From: a virus
IMG/VR virus record: IMGVR_UViG_3300028400_000014
Location: 1 to 42,694 of that record
Length of the DNA: 42,694 nucleotides
Direction: 5' to 3' (one strand)
Below the pieces are notes generated by a model. It saw nothing but the letters and a program-made list of their open reading frames with translations, was not told where the DNA came from and did not search any database. The translations under genes were made by a program, and so were the position numbers. Of this stretch, positions 30,710-37,444 are shown in pieces. Numbering within the stretch: position 1 is the stretch's first letter; each line of letters begins with the position of its first letter.

Positions 30710-30933
30710 GAGACAAGGAGCACGAGCTGAAGCTGGCGCACGCACGCCAGTGCCACAAGGATGCGTCACTCGCTGCCCAGCGCGGCATGGACTTCCTGGC
30801 GGCCGCCAAGTACCAGAAAGCGGCGGACGCCTACCGTGAGGCGGCCTATCACCTGGAGACAGCCGCGCTCATCCACGGCGCGCTCGCAACCGAGCGCCGG
30901 ATCGAAGCGGAGCGGAGGATACGCGATGGCTGA
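30706..30933 (+). CDS. Small helical hypothetical protein, 75 aa
   Basis: The ATG at 30706 follows GGAGGAGA and overlaps the preceding stop (ATGA). The product is helical and Ala/Glu/Arg-rich, with a repeat-like AAAKYQKAADAYREAAYHLE (TPR-like helix pair). No function is known to me. It overlaps the next gene by 8 bases. Confidence 0.7.
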   Translation: MRDKEHELKLAHARQCHKDASLAAQRGMDFLAAAKYQKAADAYREAAYHLETAALIHGALATERRIEAERRIRDG

Positions 30934-31033
30934 TCTGTTCCTGCTGCTGGCGTGGATCATCATTCTGAGCGGCATGCTGCTGATCGCTGGCCTGATCGGC
31001 GCTGTCATAGAACGATTCTGGAGAAAGAAATGA
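30926..31033 (+). CDS. Tiny single-span membrane protein, 35 aa
   Basis: 35 residues, of which LLLAWIIILSGMLLIAGLI forms one membrane helix, followed by a basic tail (RFWRKK), so the C-terminus should be cytoplasmic. GGAGG precedes the ATG, and the stop overlaps the next start (ATGA). Its gene size and coupling suggest it is real despite its length. Such early micro-membrane proteins can alter host membranes or exclude other phages; no function is shown here. Confidence 0.65.
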   Translation: MADLFLLLAWIIILSGMLLIAGLIGAVIERFWRKK

Positions 31034-31224
31034 GCAACCCTTCTCAGATGGCGAGCGAGGATTTCGCGTACATGGAATACCTGACCGAGGCAGAGGCCGC
31101 GTACCATGACTGCATCGAGGACTACCGGCGTGGTCGCGGCGTGGCCTCGTTCTACCGCTATCGCGGGCGTCTGATCCAGGCGCACAAGCGGTTCATGCAG
31201 GACGTACAGGAGCGCCGGTCGTGA
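31030..31224 (+). CDS. Small hypothetical protein, 64 aa
   Basis: A 64-residue helical protein rich in Tyr, Arg and Glu (SEDFAYMEYLTEAEAAYHDC; SFYRYRGRLIQAHKRF). The start overlaps the membrane-protein stop (ATGA) and its own stop overlaps the next GTG start (GTGA). No family is recognised. Confidence 0.7.
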   Translation: MSNPSQMASEDFAYMEYLTEAEAAYHDCIEDYRRGRGVASFYRYRGRLIQAHKRFMQDVQERRS

Positions 31225-32066
31225 GCCGCCCGCGCGGAATCAAGGGGCTGGAAGGACGCGAGCCGGTCGGCGTGGTCCTCTCGCTCGGGATCAAGGACGC
31301 GCGTGGCGTGCCGGTCGAGAAGGACCGATTCCACTTGGTCGTTCCCCACGAGGCGGACGGGCGCCGACCGCACCATGCAGCGTTCGCGCCATTCAACGCC
31401 GCGCCACCAGAGAAACGGCAGATGATCCGGGGAAACCTCGTGCATGCCACCGAGGCAGAGTGCTTCGACTATCGGCTGCGGGCGCAGGTCTCCAAGACCC
31501 TCGGGCTGCGCGCCCACCCCAATCGCCGCCCGGTCTGCGAGGGCGACGGGGTGCGCGCCATCCGCTGGACCGGGGATGACCCGGACGATTTCACCGAGAT
31601 TGACTGTCCGAACAAGGATTGCCCCGCCCGTCTGGTCGAGCCTGCCGAGTGCAAACCGTTCGCCCGTCTGCTGTTCCGGCTGCGCTGGCCGGACGGCAAC
31701 CCGCTGCCGTCGATGGTGTGCAAGTTCACCACCGGCGGATGGAACACCGCAGCCAACCTCAAGGGGTTTTTCGATCAGGTGCGGCGCACCGCGCAGCAGA
31801 TTGGTCTGACCGACTACACCCTGTTCGGCCTGCCGTTCACCCTCACGCTGCACCAGCAGACGCGCCCGGCGGCCCGCACCCGGTTCCCGGTCGTTGCCAT
31901 CAGCCCTGACATGGACCTGATCGAGTTCTTCGCACGCCAGCAGGAGCGGATCGCTCAGCTCCAGGCGGCGCCTGCGGTCAACCTGATCGAGGGTCCTGAG
32001 ACAGACCCCGCCATCGAGTATGAGGATGTGCGCCAGATTTCAGGACCGACGAGGATCGACCAATGA
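31221..32066 (+). CDS. gp3/RDF-like (metal-binding) recombination-associated protein
   Basis: A 281-residue protein with a GTG start. The cysteine cluster CPNKDCPARLVEPAECKPF, followed by a beta strand and the FTTGGWNTAANLKGF motif, resembles the family annotated as recombination directionality factor-like or metal-binding phage protein, where the pattern is C-C-C then TGSWHS-N. It overlaps the Fe-S nuclease gene by 4 bases, a pairing seen in many phages, so it probably works with that nuclease in end processing or annealing. With no integrase in the genome, a directionality role is unlikely. The family match is from memory of the pattern. Confidence 0.65.
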   Translation: MSRPRGIKGLEGREPVGVVLSLGIKDARGVPVEKDRFHLVVPHEADGRRPHHAAFAPFNAAPPEKRQMIRGNLVHATEAECFDYRLRAQVSKTLGLRAHPNRRPVCEGDGVRAIRWTGDDPDDFTEIDCPNKDCPARLVEPAECKPFARLLFRLRWPDGNPLPSMVCKFTTGGWNTAANLKGFFDQVRRTAQQIGLTDYTLFGLPFTLTLHQQTRPAARTRFPVVAISPDMDLIEFFARQQERIAQLQAAPAVNLIEGPETDPAIEYEDVRQISGPTRIDQ

Positions 32067-33235
32067 GCAGGACCTACAGCAGCAGCAGCCTGAAACCGTT
32101 TCTGAAGAACTGCCCCAAGGCCCTGGATTTCTACCAGTCCGGGACGCCTGTGGATCGCACCGACCTGGACCGGGGTGTGTGCGCCCACGCGATCCTCGAA
32201 TATGCGGCGGGCAGGACGTTCCATTCCCGCGAGGAGATCGAGAAGCTGGCAGACGATGTGACTGCCGAGCTGATCGCTCACGGGCGCGCATTCCGTGGCG
32301 AGCCGCAGCCGCCGCTGGTGCCGGAATCCGCGTTCGAGGGACGCGACCTCGCGGTCGAATATCTGATGATGACCGACGTGCCGCGCGGCGATGCCGAGGT
32401 CGAGCTGTGGATGGATGCCAAGGGTGGACACGATGGCGAGGCTCGCTACGTCGCCCTGGTCGATCTGGTCTACCGCACAGAGATCGGAGAGGAGGACGAC
32501 ACGCTCTCGGCCATCGTGGTGCGCGACTACAAGACCGCGTGGTCTACCGGACCGGATGAGACCGAAACGCTCCAGATGCGTGGACAGGCGGCGCTAGCGG
32601 CCCTGCACTACCCGGACGCGCAGGTGATCGTTCGTGAGGCGGTCAATGTCCGCACCGGCGCGGTCTACCGTTCCGAAACACTGCGCGACGAGGAGGGCGA
32701 GGCGCAACTGGCGCTGTGGCGCGAGAACATCCTGCGCCTGTGCGACGCGGCCGATGCCAATGCCGGCGCCCGCATGGCACGCCCAGGTTACGGGTGCCTG
32801 TCGTGCTGGTACGCGGATCGGTGCGAGGACTGCCTGAGCGCGATGCAGGGCGACGATCTCGCGCTGGCATGGGTGACGGCAAAGGCGCGCATGGAGTCGC
32901 TTCAGAAGGCGCTGAGAAAGGCAGCGAAGGATCGTGATCTCAAGGTCCCCGGCGGTGTGGCCGGATACCGGAAGAAAGCCAGCCGCAGGCCGTCAGAGTA
33001 CGCGGCGGACGTGATCATCGAATACAGCTATGGCAACACCGGCTGGAACGAAGATCGTGTCAAGGGACTGCTGATGAAGCTCAAGCCCGGCGTGACCCAG
33101 ATCGAGAACTTCGCAAAGGCGAGTTTCGAGCGCGGCGACGTGCGGCGAGATGACTTTCTCGATGCTGCACTGGAGACGCAACAGGTCGCTCGTTTCGGAG
33201 TATGGAACGATAAAGAGGAGAACAATGAAAAGTGA
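32063..33235 (+). CDS. RecB/Cas4-type PD-(D/E)XK nuclease with Fe-S cluster motif
   Basis: A 390-residue exonuclease-like protein. Nuclease motifs are GVCAHAILE (H42), VALVDLVY (D134), VVRDYKTAW (D155, K157) and the following QMRGQAALAA (Q171). Four cysteines follow the AddB/Cas4/Dna2 layout: C17 near the N-terminus, then C245-x2-C248-x5-C254, which in that family hold a 4Fe-4S cluster; C257 is extra. It would degrade or resect DNA ends for phage recombination, working with the metal-binding protein encoded just upstream. The C-terminal 130 residues, basic and helical, may bind DNA. Confidence 0.85.
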   Translation: MSRTYSSSSLKPFLKNCPKALDFYQSGTPVDRTDLDRGVCAHAILEYAAGRTFHSREEIEKLADDVTAELIAHGRAFRGEPQPPLVPESAFEGRDLAVEYLMMTDVPRGDAEVELWMDAKGGHDGEARYVALVDLVYRTEIGEEDDTLSAIVVRDYKTAWSTGPDETETLQMRGQAALAALHYPDAQVIVREAVNVRTGAVYRSETLRDEEGEAQLALWRENILRLCDAADANAGARMARPGYGCLSCWYADRCEDCLSAMQGDDLALAWVTAKARMESLQKALRKAAKDRDLKVPGGVAGYRKKASRRPSEYAADVIIEYSYGNTGWNEDRVKGLLMKLKPGVTQIENFAKASFERGDVRRDDFLDAALETQQVARFGVWNDKEENNEK

Positions 33236-33455
33236 AGAACTGATCAAACGCGCCCGCTAGCTGGCTGCGCACATTTCGCGCGGCATGGACGTATTTGCCA
33301 TATCGGACGACATCGGAGACATGATGGTTGTTCTTATCAACATCATGGAGCGAAACGGACTGACGATGCAGCAATGCCTTGAACAAGCCTACGACGACAT
33401 CAAGGACAGGAAAGGGCGCATGGTGGATGGCGTATTCGTAAAGGAATGCGACTAA
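33225..33455 (+). pseudogene. Small gene interrupted by an in-frame amber codon (76 codons)
   Basis: A frame starting at ATG 33225, behind AGAGGAGA and overlapping the nuclease stop, runs 11 codons to TAG (33258-33260). It then stays open for another 64 codons to TAA (33453-33455). The second part (ERNGLTMQQCLEQAYDDIKD, RKGRMVDGVFVKE) looks like real protein and recalls the C-terminus of MazG-like phage proteins (IKDRxGxMxDGVFVKE). The likely cause is a CAG to TAG change or similar. Alternatives are amber read-through in a suppressor host, or re-initiation at ATG 33285. Confidence 0.8.
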
Positions 33456-33480
33456 TAATCATCAATAAATGGAGGCAGTC

Positions 33481-33864
33481 ATGTCTGATTCAAAAAGAGG
33501 TTGGCATGAGATCAAGATTTCGTTGAAGGACGGAAAAACAGCGACCGTGCTTGCAAAGACGATATGGCTGGAGGTTCCAGGAACAGACATAGAGGTCAAG
33601 CTGGCAATCCATGATACGTATGGCGTGGAAACAGAGTTTGGGCAGCTATCACATTACGGTAGCGGAATGCGAATTGCATGCCTTTCAGACGAGCATTATA
33701 GGACGGGGATCACGGATGACAGGGAGCTTGCAAAGAGCGCATTCGAACGAGTTGTACAGCAAATAGGCGCTGCACAAGTTCTCGATAATATGCGGCGTTT
33801 GGCAAATCCCTTGAATGAGCCTCATAAGGAACGTTGGAAGAAGATAAAAGGAGTTGATGAATGA
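33481..33864 (+). CDS. Hypothetical protein, 127 aa
   Basis: The ATG at 33481 is preferred over 33469 because the latter overlaps its own GGAGG ribosome-binding site. The product has a beta first half (WHEIKISLKDGKTATVLAKT, VELAIHDTYG-like) and a helical second half (RELAKSAFERVVQQIGAAQV). Base composition drops here, marking the start of the AT-richer accessory region. No family is recognised. Confidence 0.7.
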   Translation: MSDSKRGWHEIKISLKDGKTATVLAKTIWLEVPGTDIEVKLAIHDTYGVETEFGQLSHYGSGMRIACLSDEHYRTGITDDRELAKSAFERVVQQIGAAQVLDNMRRLANPLNEPHKERWKKIKGVDE

Positions 33865-33947
33865 GCAACGAGACCCCGCCCCTGTGGCTCCCCATCTTTT
33901 CCATCCTGGCTCTGCTGCTGGTGCTGCGGATGATCTTTGGAGGGTGA
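33861..33947 (+). CDS. Tiny membrane protein, 28 aa
   Basis: MSNETPPLWLPIFSILALLL then a short tail ending in IFGG: one membrane helix. The ATG overlaps the preceding stop (ATGA). A frameshifted look-alike lies at 34214-34281, which supports this being a genuine gene family. Role unknown. Confidence 0.6.
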   Translation: MSNETPPLWLPIFSILALLLVLRMIFGG

Positions 33948-33950
33948 AAG

Positions 33951-34217
33951 ATGTACGCAAATATTCAGAAGACGTATCGCGGCAAGACCGCATATCAGTG
34001 CCTCAAGGACGCCCGTATCCAGCTGACGCAAGCCGGTAACCACGAGATCGTTTCTCCGTTATGGGACGGGGTGCTGGAGAAAAATTCTGTATGGGGCACC
34101 CTGGTTCTTGTTGATGCTGAGCATGATGCTGTGGTGCAGCTGGAGCTTTCACAACGGGCTTGGGATCGCATCGAGGCCCTGGAGGCGCAACGGGAATCTA
34201 AGGAGAATTTGGAATGA
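33951..34217 (+). CDS. Hypothetical protein, 88 aa
   Basis: An 88-residue protein with a basic start (MYANIQKTYRGKTAYQCLKD) and a beta/helical end (TLVLVDAEHDAVVQLELSQR). GGAGGG precedes the ATG. Its stop overlaps the next ATG (ATGA). No family is recognised. Confidence 0.7.
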   Translation: MYANIQKTYRGKTAYQCLKDARIQLTQAGNHEIVSPLWDGVLEKNSVWGTLVLVDAEHDAVVQLELSQRAWDRIEALEAQRESKENLE

Positions 34218-34281
34218 ACGTAGAGAATCACCCTGTCTTTCTTTCTTGGCAGCACTGTTGAAGCTGATTTACGGAGGGTGA
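34214..34281 (+). pseudogene. Frameshifted relative of the 28-aa membrane protein
   Basis: From ATG 34214 the frame reads MNVENHP and soon stops (34259-34261). Shifting frame after Pro gives LSFLAALLKLIYGG and a stop at 34279-34281. The composite matches the 28-residue protein at 33861: M-N/S-N/E start, Pro, one hydrophobic helix, and a (M/I)(F/Y)GG end. The start overlaps the previous stop as a real gene would. A one-base loss is the simplest reading; the match is short, so the call is tentative. Confidence 0.45.
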
Positions 34282-34284
34282 GTA

Positions 34285-34707
34285 ATGGCAACTAGAAAAC
34301 CATGCCCCGGCTGCGGTGAGGTGAAGCCGAAGCGCCGCGCGGATGAGGTATGCGGAGAGTGCAAGTACAAGCTAGAGCGTTTCGGCGAGTTAGAGAAAGA
34401 AAACGAAGGGCTGAGACACAAAAGCGGACTTTCTGAGTGCGACTTTAGAAAACCGTTCGAGGCGCGCGGCGCGACGGCAGAACTCGCGGACGCTATTTTC
34501 CGAGCCATGCGCAACATGCCAAAACGAGGACAGCGCTACCTCATGCCGGAAGCATTCGATATATGGGGACTGTGGCGTGATGTTCAGGAAATAGCTTACA
34601 GCGAGTACAAGCGTGGGCTGCAAGATGGGACAAATTTGCTGAGGCGGCTTAATGATGGATCACTTTCTATGGACGAATTTCTGCACAGGAAGGAGAGCGG
34701 AATATGA
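34285..34707 (+). CDS. Zinc-ribbon hypothetical protein, 140 aa
   Basis: The N-terminus holds a zinc ribbon (KPCPGCGEVKPKRRADEVCG with a further CGEC), followed by a charged coiled-coil-like helix (LERFGELEKENEGLRHK) and a mixed C-terminal part. GGAGGG precedes ATG 34285. Zn-ribbon proteins of this size in phage accessory regions are often unassigned. No function can be given. Confidence 0.72.
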   Translation: MATRKPCPGCGEVKPKRRADEVCGECKYKLERFGELEKENEGLRHKSGLSECDFRKPFEARGATAELADAIFRAMRNMPKRGQRYLMPEAFDIWGLWRDVQEIAYSEYKRGLQDGTNLLRRLNDGSLSMDEFLHRKESGI

Positions 34708-34973
34708 CAGCATTCGAACACACCCTGCTCGCACTCTGCATATGCATCGTCACACTGGCATTTCTGCTGTCGGAATGGACGAAGCTGGACTCACAAGCTC
34801 ATCACCCGTGGCAGCGCCACCTGTACCTGCTACGGCCGCTGGATACAGTCGAGTGGTTCATGCTCGGGCGAGAGGAAAAGGACGAACTATCAGAGTGGGA
34901 GTGTGAATACATTCACCAGATGACGAAGTTCATGGATCGGATTCTGAGCAAGTACGAAGGGGAGCAAAAATGA
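34704..34973 (+). CDS. Small membrane protein, 89 aa
   Basis: An N-terminal membrane helix (TLLALCICIVTLAFLL, about 7-22) is followed by a soluble charged domain (EWFMLGREEKDELSEWECEY). The start overlaps the zinc-ribbon stop (ATGA). The topology suggests a membrane-anchored early protein. No family is recognised. Confidence 0.7.
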   Translation: MTAFEHTLLALCICIVTLAFLLSEWTKLDSQAHHPWQRHLYLLRPLDTVEWFMLGREEKDELSEWECEYIHQMTKFMDRILSKYEGEQK

Positions 34974-35230
34974 AAGTCACTGTATTAACGGTGGACGACG
35001 TAAAAATCCGCCGCTGGCATTGGTGGTCGAACTGGATCGACGTGGCTGTATTCGATTTCGCTGGCGCTGGCCACCTACTTCAAATGCGGATAAGCCGGAC
35101 GAACGCCAAGCAGTTTCGGTGCCGCAAGTTCGCATCACCGTTTTCGATGGGCGTTCCTTACGCCAACATAGTGGAGGCAGGCGATTTGGTGCAGATGGAA
35201 AGAGAGCAAGTACGAGGAGGGGTGAAATGA
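34970..35230 (+). CDS. Hypothetical protein, 86 aa
   Basis: An 86-residue basic beta-rich protein with many aromatics near the start (IRRWHWWSNWIDVAVFDF) and a basic middle (RISRTNAKQFRCRKF). ATGA overlaps on both sides. No family is recognised. Confidence 0.68.
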   Translation: MKVTVLTVDDVKIRRWHWWSNWIDVAVFDFAGAGHLLQMRISRTNAKQFRCRKFASPFSMGVPYANIVEAGDLVQMEREQVRGGVK

Positions 35231-35430
35231 AAGGATTAAAGGGACTGACGCTGGTGGAGGTTGTTTTCATCATCATCCTGTTCGTAACTGCCACGTGGTT
35301 ATGGAACGCATATAAGTTCATGTCGTGCGACTTATCGCCCGACTATAAGTGTGAGGTCGTGCACGGCATCGGAATCGTAATTCCTCCGCTGTCAGTGGTG
35401 ACAGCGTGGGCGGAGGACGACGGAGCATGA
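35227..35430 (+). CDS. Small membrane protein with prepilin-like N-terminus, 67 aa
   Basis: The product starts MKGLKGLTLVEVVFIIILFV. A short basic leader ending in Gly, then LTLVE and a hydrophobic helix, matches the type IV prepilin cleavage pattern (G then x-TLxE). Two cysteines (C34, C42) follow, in a small exported domain. It overlaps both neighbours (ATGA). A phage pseudopilin mimic could jam pilus assembly and so exclude other phages, but the likeness may be chance in so short a protein. Confidence 0.65.
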   Translation: MKGLKGLTLVEVVFIIILFVTATWLWNAYKFMSCDLSPDYKCEVVHGIGIVIPPLSVVTAWAEDDGA

Positions 35431-35635
35431 GCAAAACTCTCTACATCATTCACGGCCTGCCCGGTAGCGGCAAGTCCACCCTGGCGAAGGTACTTGTTTC
35501 GCACAGCTCCCAGCATTTGGAAGCGGATATGTTTTTCATCGAGTGTCACGGCGAGTTCGGCAGTATCACAACGTACCCGAGCGCACCATCCGCCGCATGC
35601 GCGAGCGGTGGCAGCCGACACCAGTAGATGGGTAG
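35427..35635 (+). pseudogene. Remnant of a P-loop nucleotide kinase-like gene (internal deletion and frameshift)
   Basis: The frame opens MSKTLYIIHGLPGSGKST, a perfect Walker A (10-18), and reaches EADMFF, then jumps to IECHGEFGS. In intact phage relatives about 80-90 residues separate these parts, and GEFxS(V/I)HNVPE..I.RMRERW is the C-terminus. Here that ending (HNVPERTIRRMRERWQP) is present but one base out of frame; the zero frame ends at TAG 35625-35627, the shifted one at TAG 35633-35635. An internal deletion plus a one-base loss explains it. Any product would lack the kinase core. Confidence 0.75.
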
Positions 35636-35664
35636 ATTATCAAAAATGTTTAAGGAGAAAGATT

Positions 35665-36003
35665 ATGGATTGGAAACAAGCTGAAAAGTGGAAAGAAGAA
35701 GCAAACAGCACAGAACGGAACTACGACATGGAATGGTCGTGGGATTGCGGTTTTAAGCTGGACTATGATGGTCCGCTAATTCACGTAAGCAGTCGTTTCT
35801 ATAAAAATAATGGAGATATTTTTGATGGCTCTGTGTCTTTTTACATTGGCGACGAGTGTGTATTCACCAGGGAGTTTAGCTGCAGGCATATCAACATATT
35901 GCGAGAGGACGTTCTGGAATATGTAGCAAGCGTAAGAAATAATATCCATAACTTGGTCATCAACAATATATCCGTATTCATAACTAAGGACATGCAGAAA
36001 TGA
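35665..36003 (+). CDS. Hypothetical protein, 112 aa
   Basis: The ATG at 35665 follows AAGGAG; an upstream extension would overlap the kinase remnant and is rejected. The product has an N-terminal helix (WKQAEKWKEEANSTERNYDM) and beta strands (SVSFYIGDECVFTREF), ending in a hydrophobic helix. It is clearly AT-rich. No family is recognised. Confidence 0.7.
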   Translation: MDWKQAEKWKEEANSTERNYDMEWSWDCGFKLDYDGPLIHVSSRFYKNNGDIFDGSVSFYIGDECVFTREFSCRHINILREDVLEYVASVRNNIHNLVINNISVFITKDMQK

Positions 36004-36341
36004 GCTGCATCTGTGACACCGAAGCGCCACGTCTGTTCCGCGAACAGTGGCGAACAGCCAGGAAAGCGCACAAGTGCTGCGAGTGTGGCAGCGCTATTAA
36101 CCCTGGCGAGACATACCACTATGTCACAGGCATATGGGACGGAAGGTGGCGCGTGTATAAAACCTGTGAGCGGTGCGCCGATCTCCGCAATGCATTGGAA
36201 TCTGTCTGGTGCGTCTGGTTCGGAGGGTTGCGCGAGGAATACATCGAATATCTGGATTATAACGACCTACTGGAATACGACGACGAAGACCGGATTATCA
36301 AGCCTGTCAACCATCTGACGCGGCCTGACGAAGTGAAATGA
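36000..36341 (+). CDS. Zinc-ribbon hypothetical protein, 113 aa
   Basis: Cysteine pairs in KCCECGSAINPGETYHYV and KTCERCADL form a zinc ribbon like those in phage proteins that bind nucleic acid or host factors. The C-terminal half is acidic (EYLDYNDLLEYDDEDR). ATGA overlaps the preceding stop. The pattern (CCECG..I..G..Y......D......TC..C) is common in phage hypothetical proteins; no function is known. Confidence 0.75.
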   Translation: MSCICDTEAPRLFREQWRTARKAHKCCECGSAINPGETYHYVTGIWDGRWRVYKTCERCADLRNALESVWCVWFGGLREEYIEYLDYNDLLEYDDEDRIIKPVNHLTRPDEVK

Positions 36342-36529
36342 AAAAGTCCATCAAACACATCTGCCCCAAGTGCCACCATCGCATGAAGCGCGGCATTGCG
36401 TTACAGCAGACATACAAGGGGCGTGTGACAATCAGCCCGGGTGGTACGGGCAAGATCATCCCATGCTGGAAGTGCTCGACATGCGGCTGGAGTAAAACGA
36501 TAGGGAGGAAAGACGGTGGCAGAACTTAA
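36338..36529 (+). CDS. Small zinc-ribbon protein, 63 aa
   Basis: 63 residues with two CxxC pairs (HICPKCHHRM and PCWKCSTCGW), a complete zinc ribbon with basic flanks. ATGA overlap with the previous gene. It may bind nucleic acid; this is inferred from the fold only. Confidence 0.72.
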   Translation: MKKSIKHICPKCHHRMKRGIALQQTYKGRVTISPGGTGKIIPCWKCSTCGWSKTIGRKDGGRT

Positions 36530-36770
36530 ACACAAATTGATCTGTTGGGGCGACTATGCAATCCAGGTGCCGCTGTGGGCTAACTGGATAGCATGGGATA
36601 AGAGTGGAGAGGTATGGGGCTATGAATTACGTCCAACCTTACACCCAAGAACCTATGGCAAGTGGGTAAATTTTAATACAGGGAGAATTGAGCAGATCTC
36701 GGATATATTAGACATTCCACCCCCTGAACCTGGTCCGTGGACCGAGCAACTTTATTGGGTAGGAGATTGA
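36516..36770 (+). CDS. Hypothetical protein, 84 aa
   Basis: GTG start behind GGGAGGAA, overlapping the zinc-ribbon gene by 14 bases. The product is aromatic-rich (DYAIQVPLWANWIAWDKSGE, VWGYELRP) and looks like a small beta barrel. Proteins of this look are frequent in phage early regions; their role is not known to me. Confidence 0.7.
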   Translation: MAELKHKLICWGDYAIQVPLWANWIAWDKSGEVWGYELRPTLHPRTYGKWVNFNTGRIEQISDILDIPPPEPGPWTEQLYWVGD

Positions 36771-36771
36771 T

Positions 36772-36996
36772 ATGAAAACAGTTAAGGTCAGAATCGCTGT
36801 CGCTGTTGACCCTGATGGAGATTGGAACGCATCGGGTTGGCTGAAACCCGACGGAAGCCCAGCAGCAGAAGAAGCAATGGACATCGCGCTCGGCGAGGTG
36901 AAAGAAAGCGCGGCCCGATATTGGATAGAAGCAGAACTTCCACTGCCGGAGCCGAATATTTATAACCATAATGGCATAATCATAACGAGGGACTGA
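36772..36996 (+). CDS. Hypothetical protein, 74 aa
   Basis: A 74-residue acidic protein: an N-terminal strand (VKVRIAVAVDPDGDWNASGW), a helix (AAEEAMDIALGEVKE) and a C-terminal strand (YWIEAELPLPEPN). The layout resembles a small alpha/beta fold. AGGAG lies before the ATG. No family is recognised. Confidence 0.7.
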   Translation: MKTVKVRIAVAVDPDGDWNASGWLKPDGSPAAEEAMDIALGEVKESAARYWIEAELPLPEPNIYNHNGIIITRD

Positions 36997-36997
36997 C

Positions 36998-37210
36998 ATG
37001 AAGAAATGCGATGACTGCAAATACGCAAAGTGGGAGCGTGACAAAGCAGGACGGTTGCATCACAACAAGCAAGGATACTGCACATTCAATGTGAAAATAC
37101 CTGCGCTGCCAAATGCGTATTATTTTATGCCCAAGCCAGTGTTAACAGGCGGATATATAGAGCGTGGGCAAGAGTACGAGAAACGCTGTCCTTGCTACGA
37201 GCCTGAATGA
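36998..37210 (+). CDS. Cys-rich small protein, 70 aa
   Basis: Cysteines in KKCDDCKYAKW, YCTF and KRCPCYEP suggest a small metal-binding or Fe-S-like knot. Starts one base after the previous stop. No family is recognised. Confidence 0.7.
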   Translation: MKKCDDCKYAKWERDKAGRLHHNKQGYCTFNVKIPALPNAYYFMPKPVLTGGYIERGQEYEKRCPCYEPE

Positions 37211-37234
37211 TAACGACCATGAGTAGATGAAACG

Positions 37235-37444
37235 ATGAACATGAAACCTTGCCCTTTTTGCGGTAGCGCCGCACTAGACGTGCAAAGGCTGAACGGTTTC
37301 AGTAATTGGGCGGCTGTGCATTGCAATAACTGCGGTGCTGTAGGCCCTGACGTTCGTATCCTGCCGTATTAGCAGCCATACGAATGGGAACGCCGCGCTA
37401 TCGAAGTGTGGGATGAACGAGTAACCGGACAGGAGACAGACTAA
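37235..37444 (+). pseudogene. Lar-like antirestriction zinc-ribbon gene interrupted by an amber codon
   Basis: From ATG 37235 the frame encodes MNMKPCPFCGSAALDVQRL and then HCNNCGAVGPDV, the Lar-type zinc ribbon, and meets TAG at codon 46 (37370-37372). The same frame continues for 23 codons (QPYEWERRAIEVWDERV) to TAA at 37442-37444; AIEVWDERV matches the usual AI.AWN.R ending of Lar-like proteins. Lar of the Rac prophage eases type I restriction. The truncated form keeps all four metal cysteines, so it may still fold. Amber read-through is possible in a suppressor host. Confidence 0.8.

Noticed and set aside
33225-37444. Genome-wide TAG reassignment
   Set aside because: TAG ends several firmly assigned genes (giant protein, adaptor, portal, SSB-like), whose frames would otherwise run into neighbouring genes. 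No suppressor tRNA was seen.
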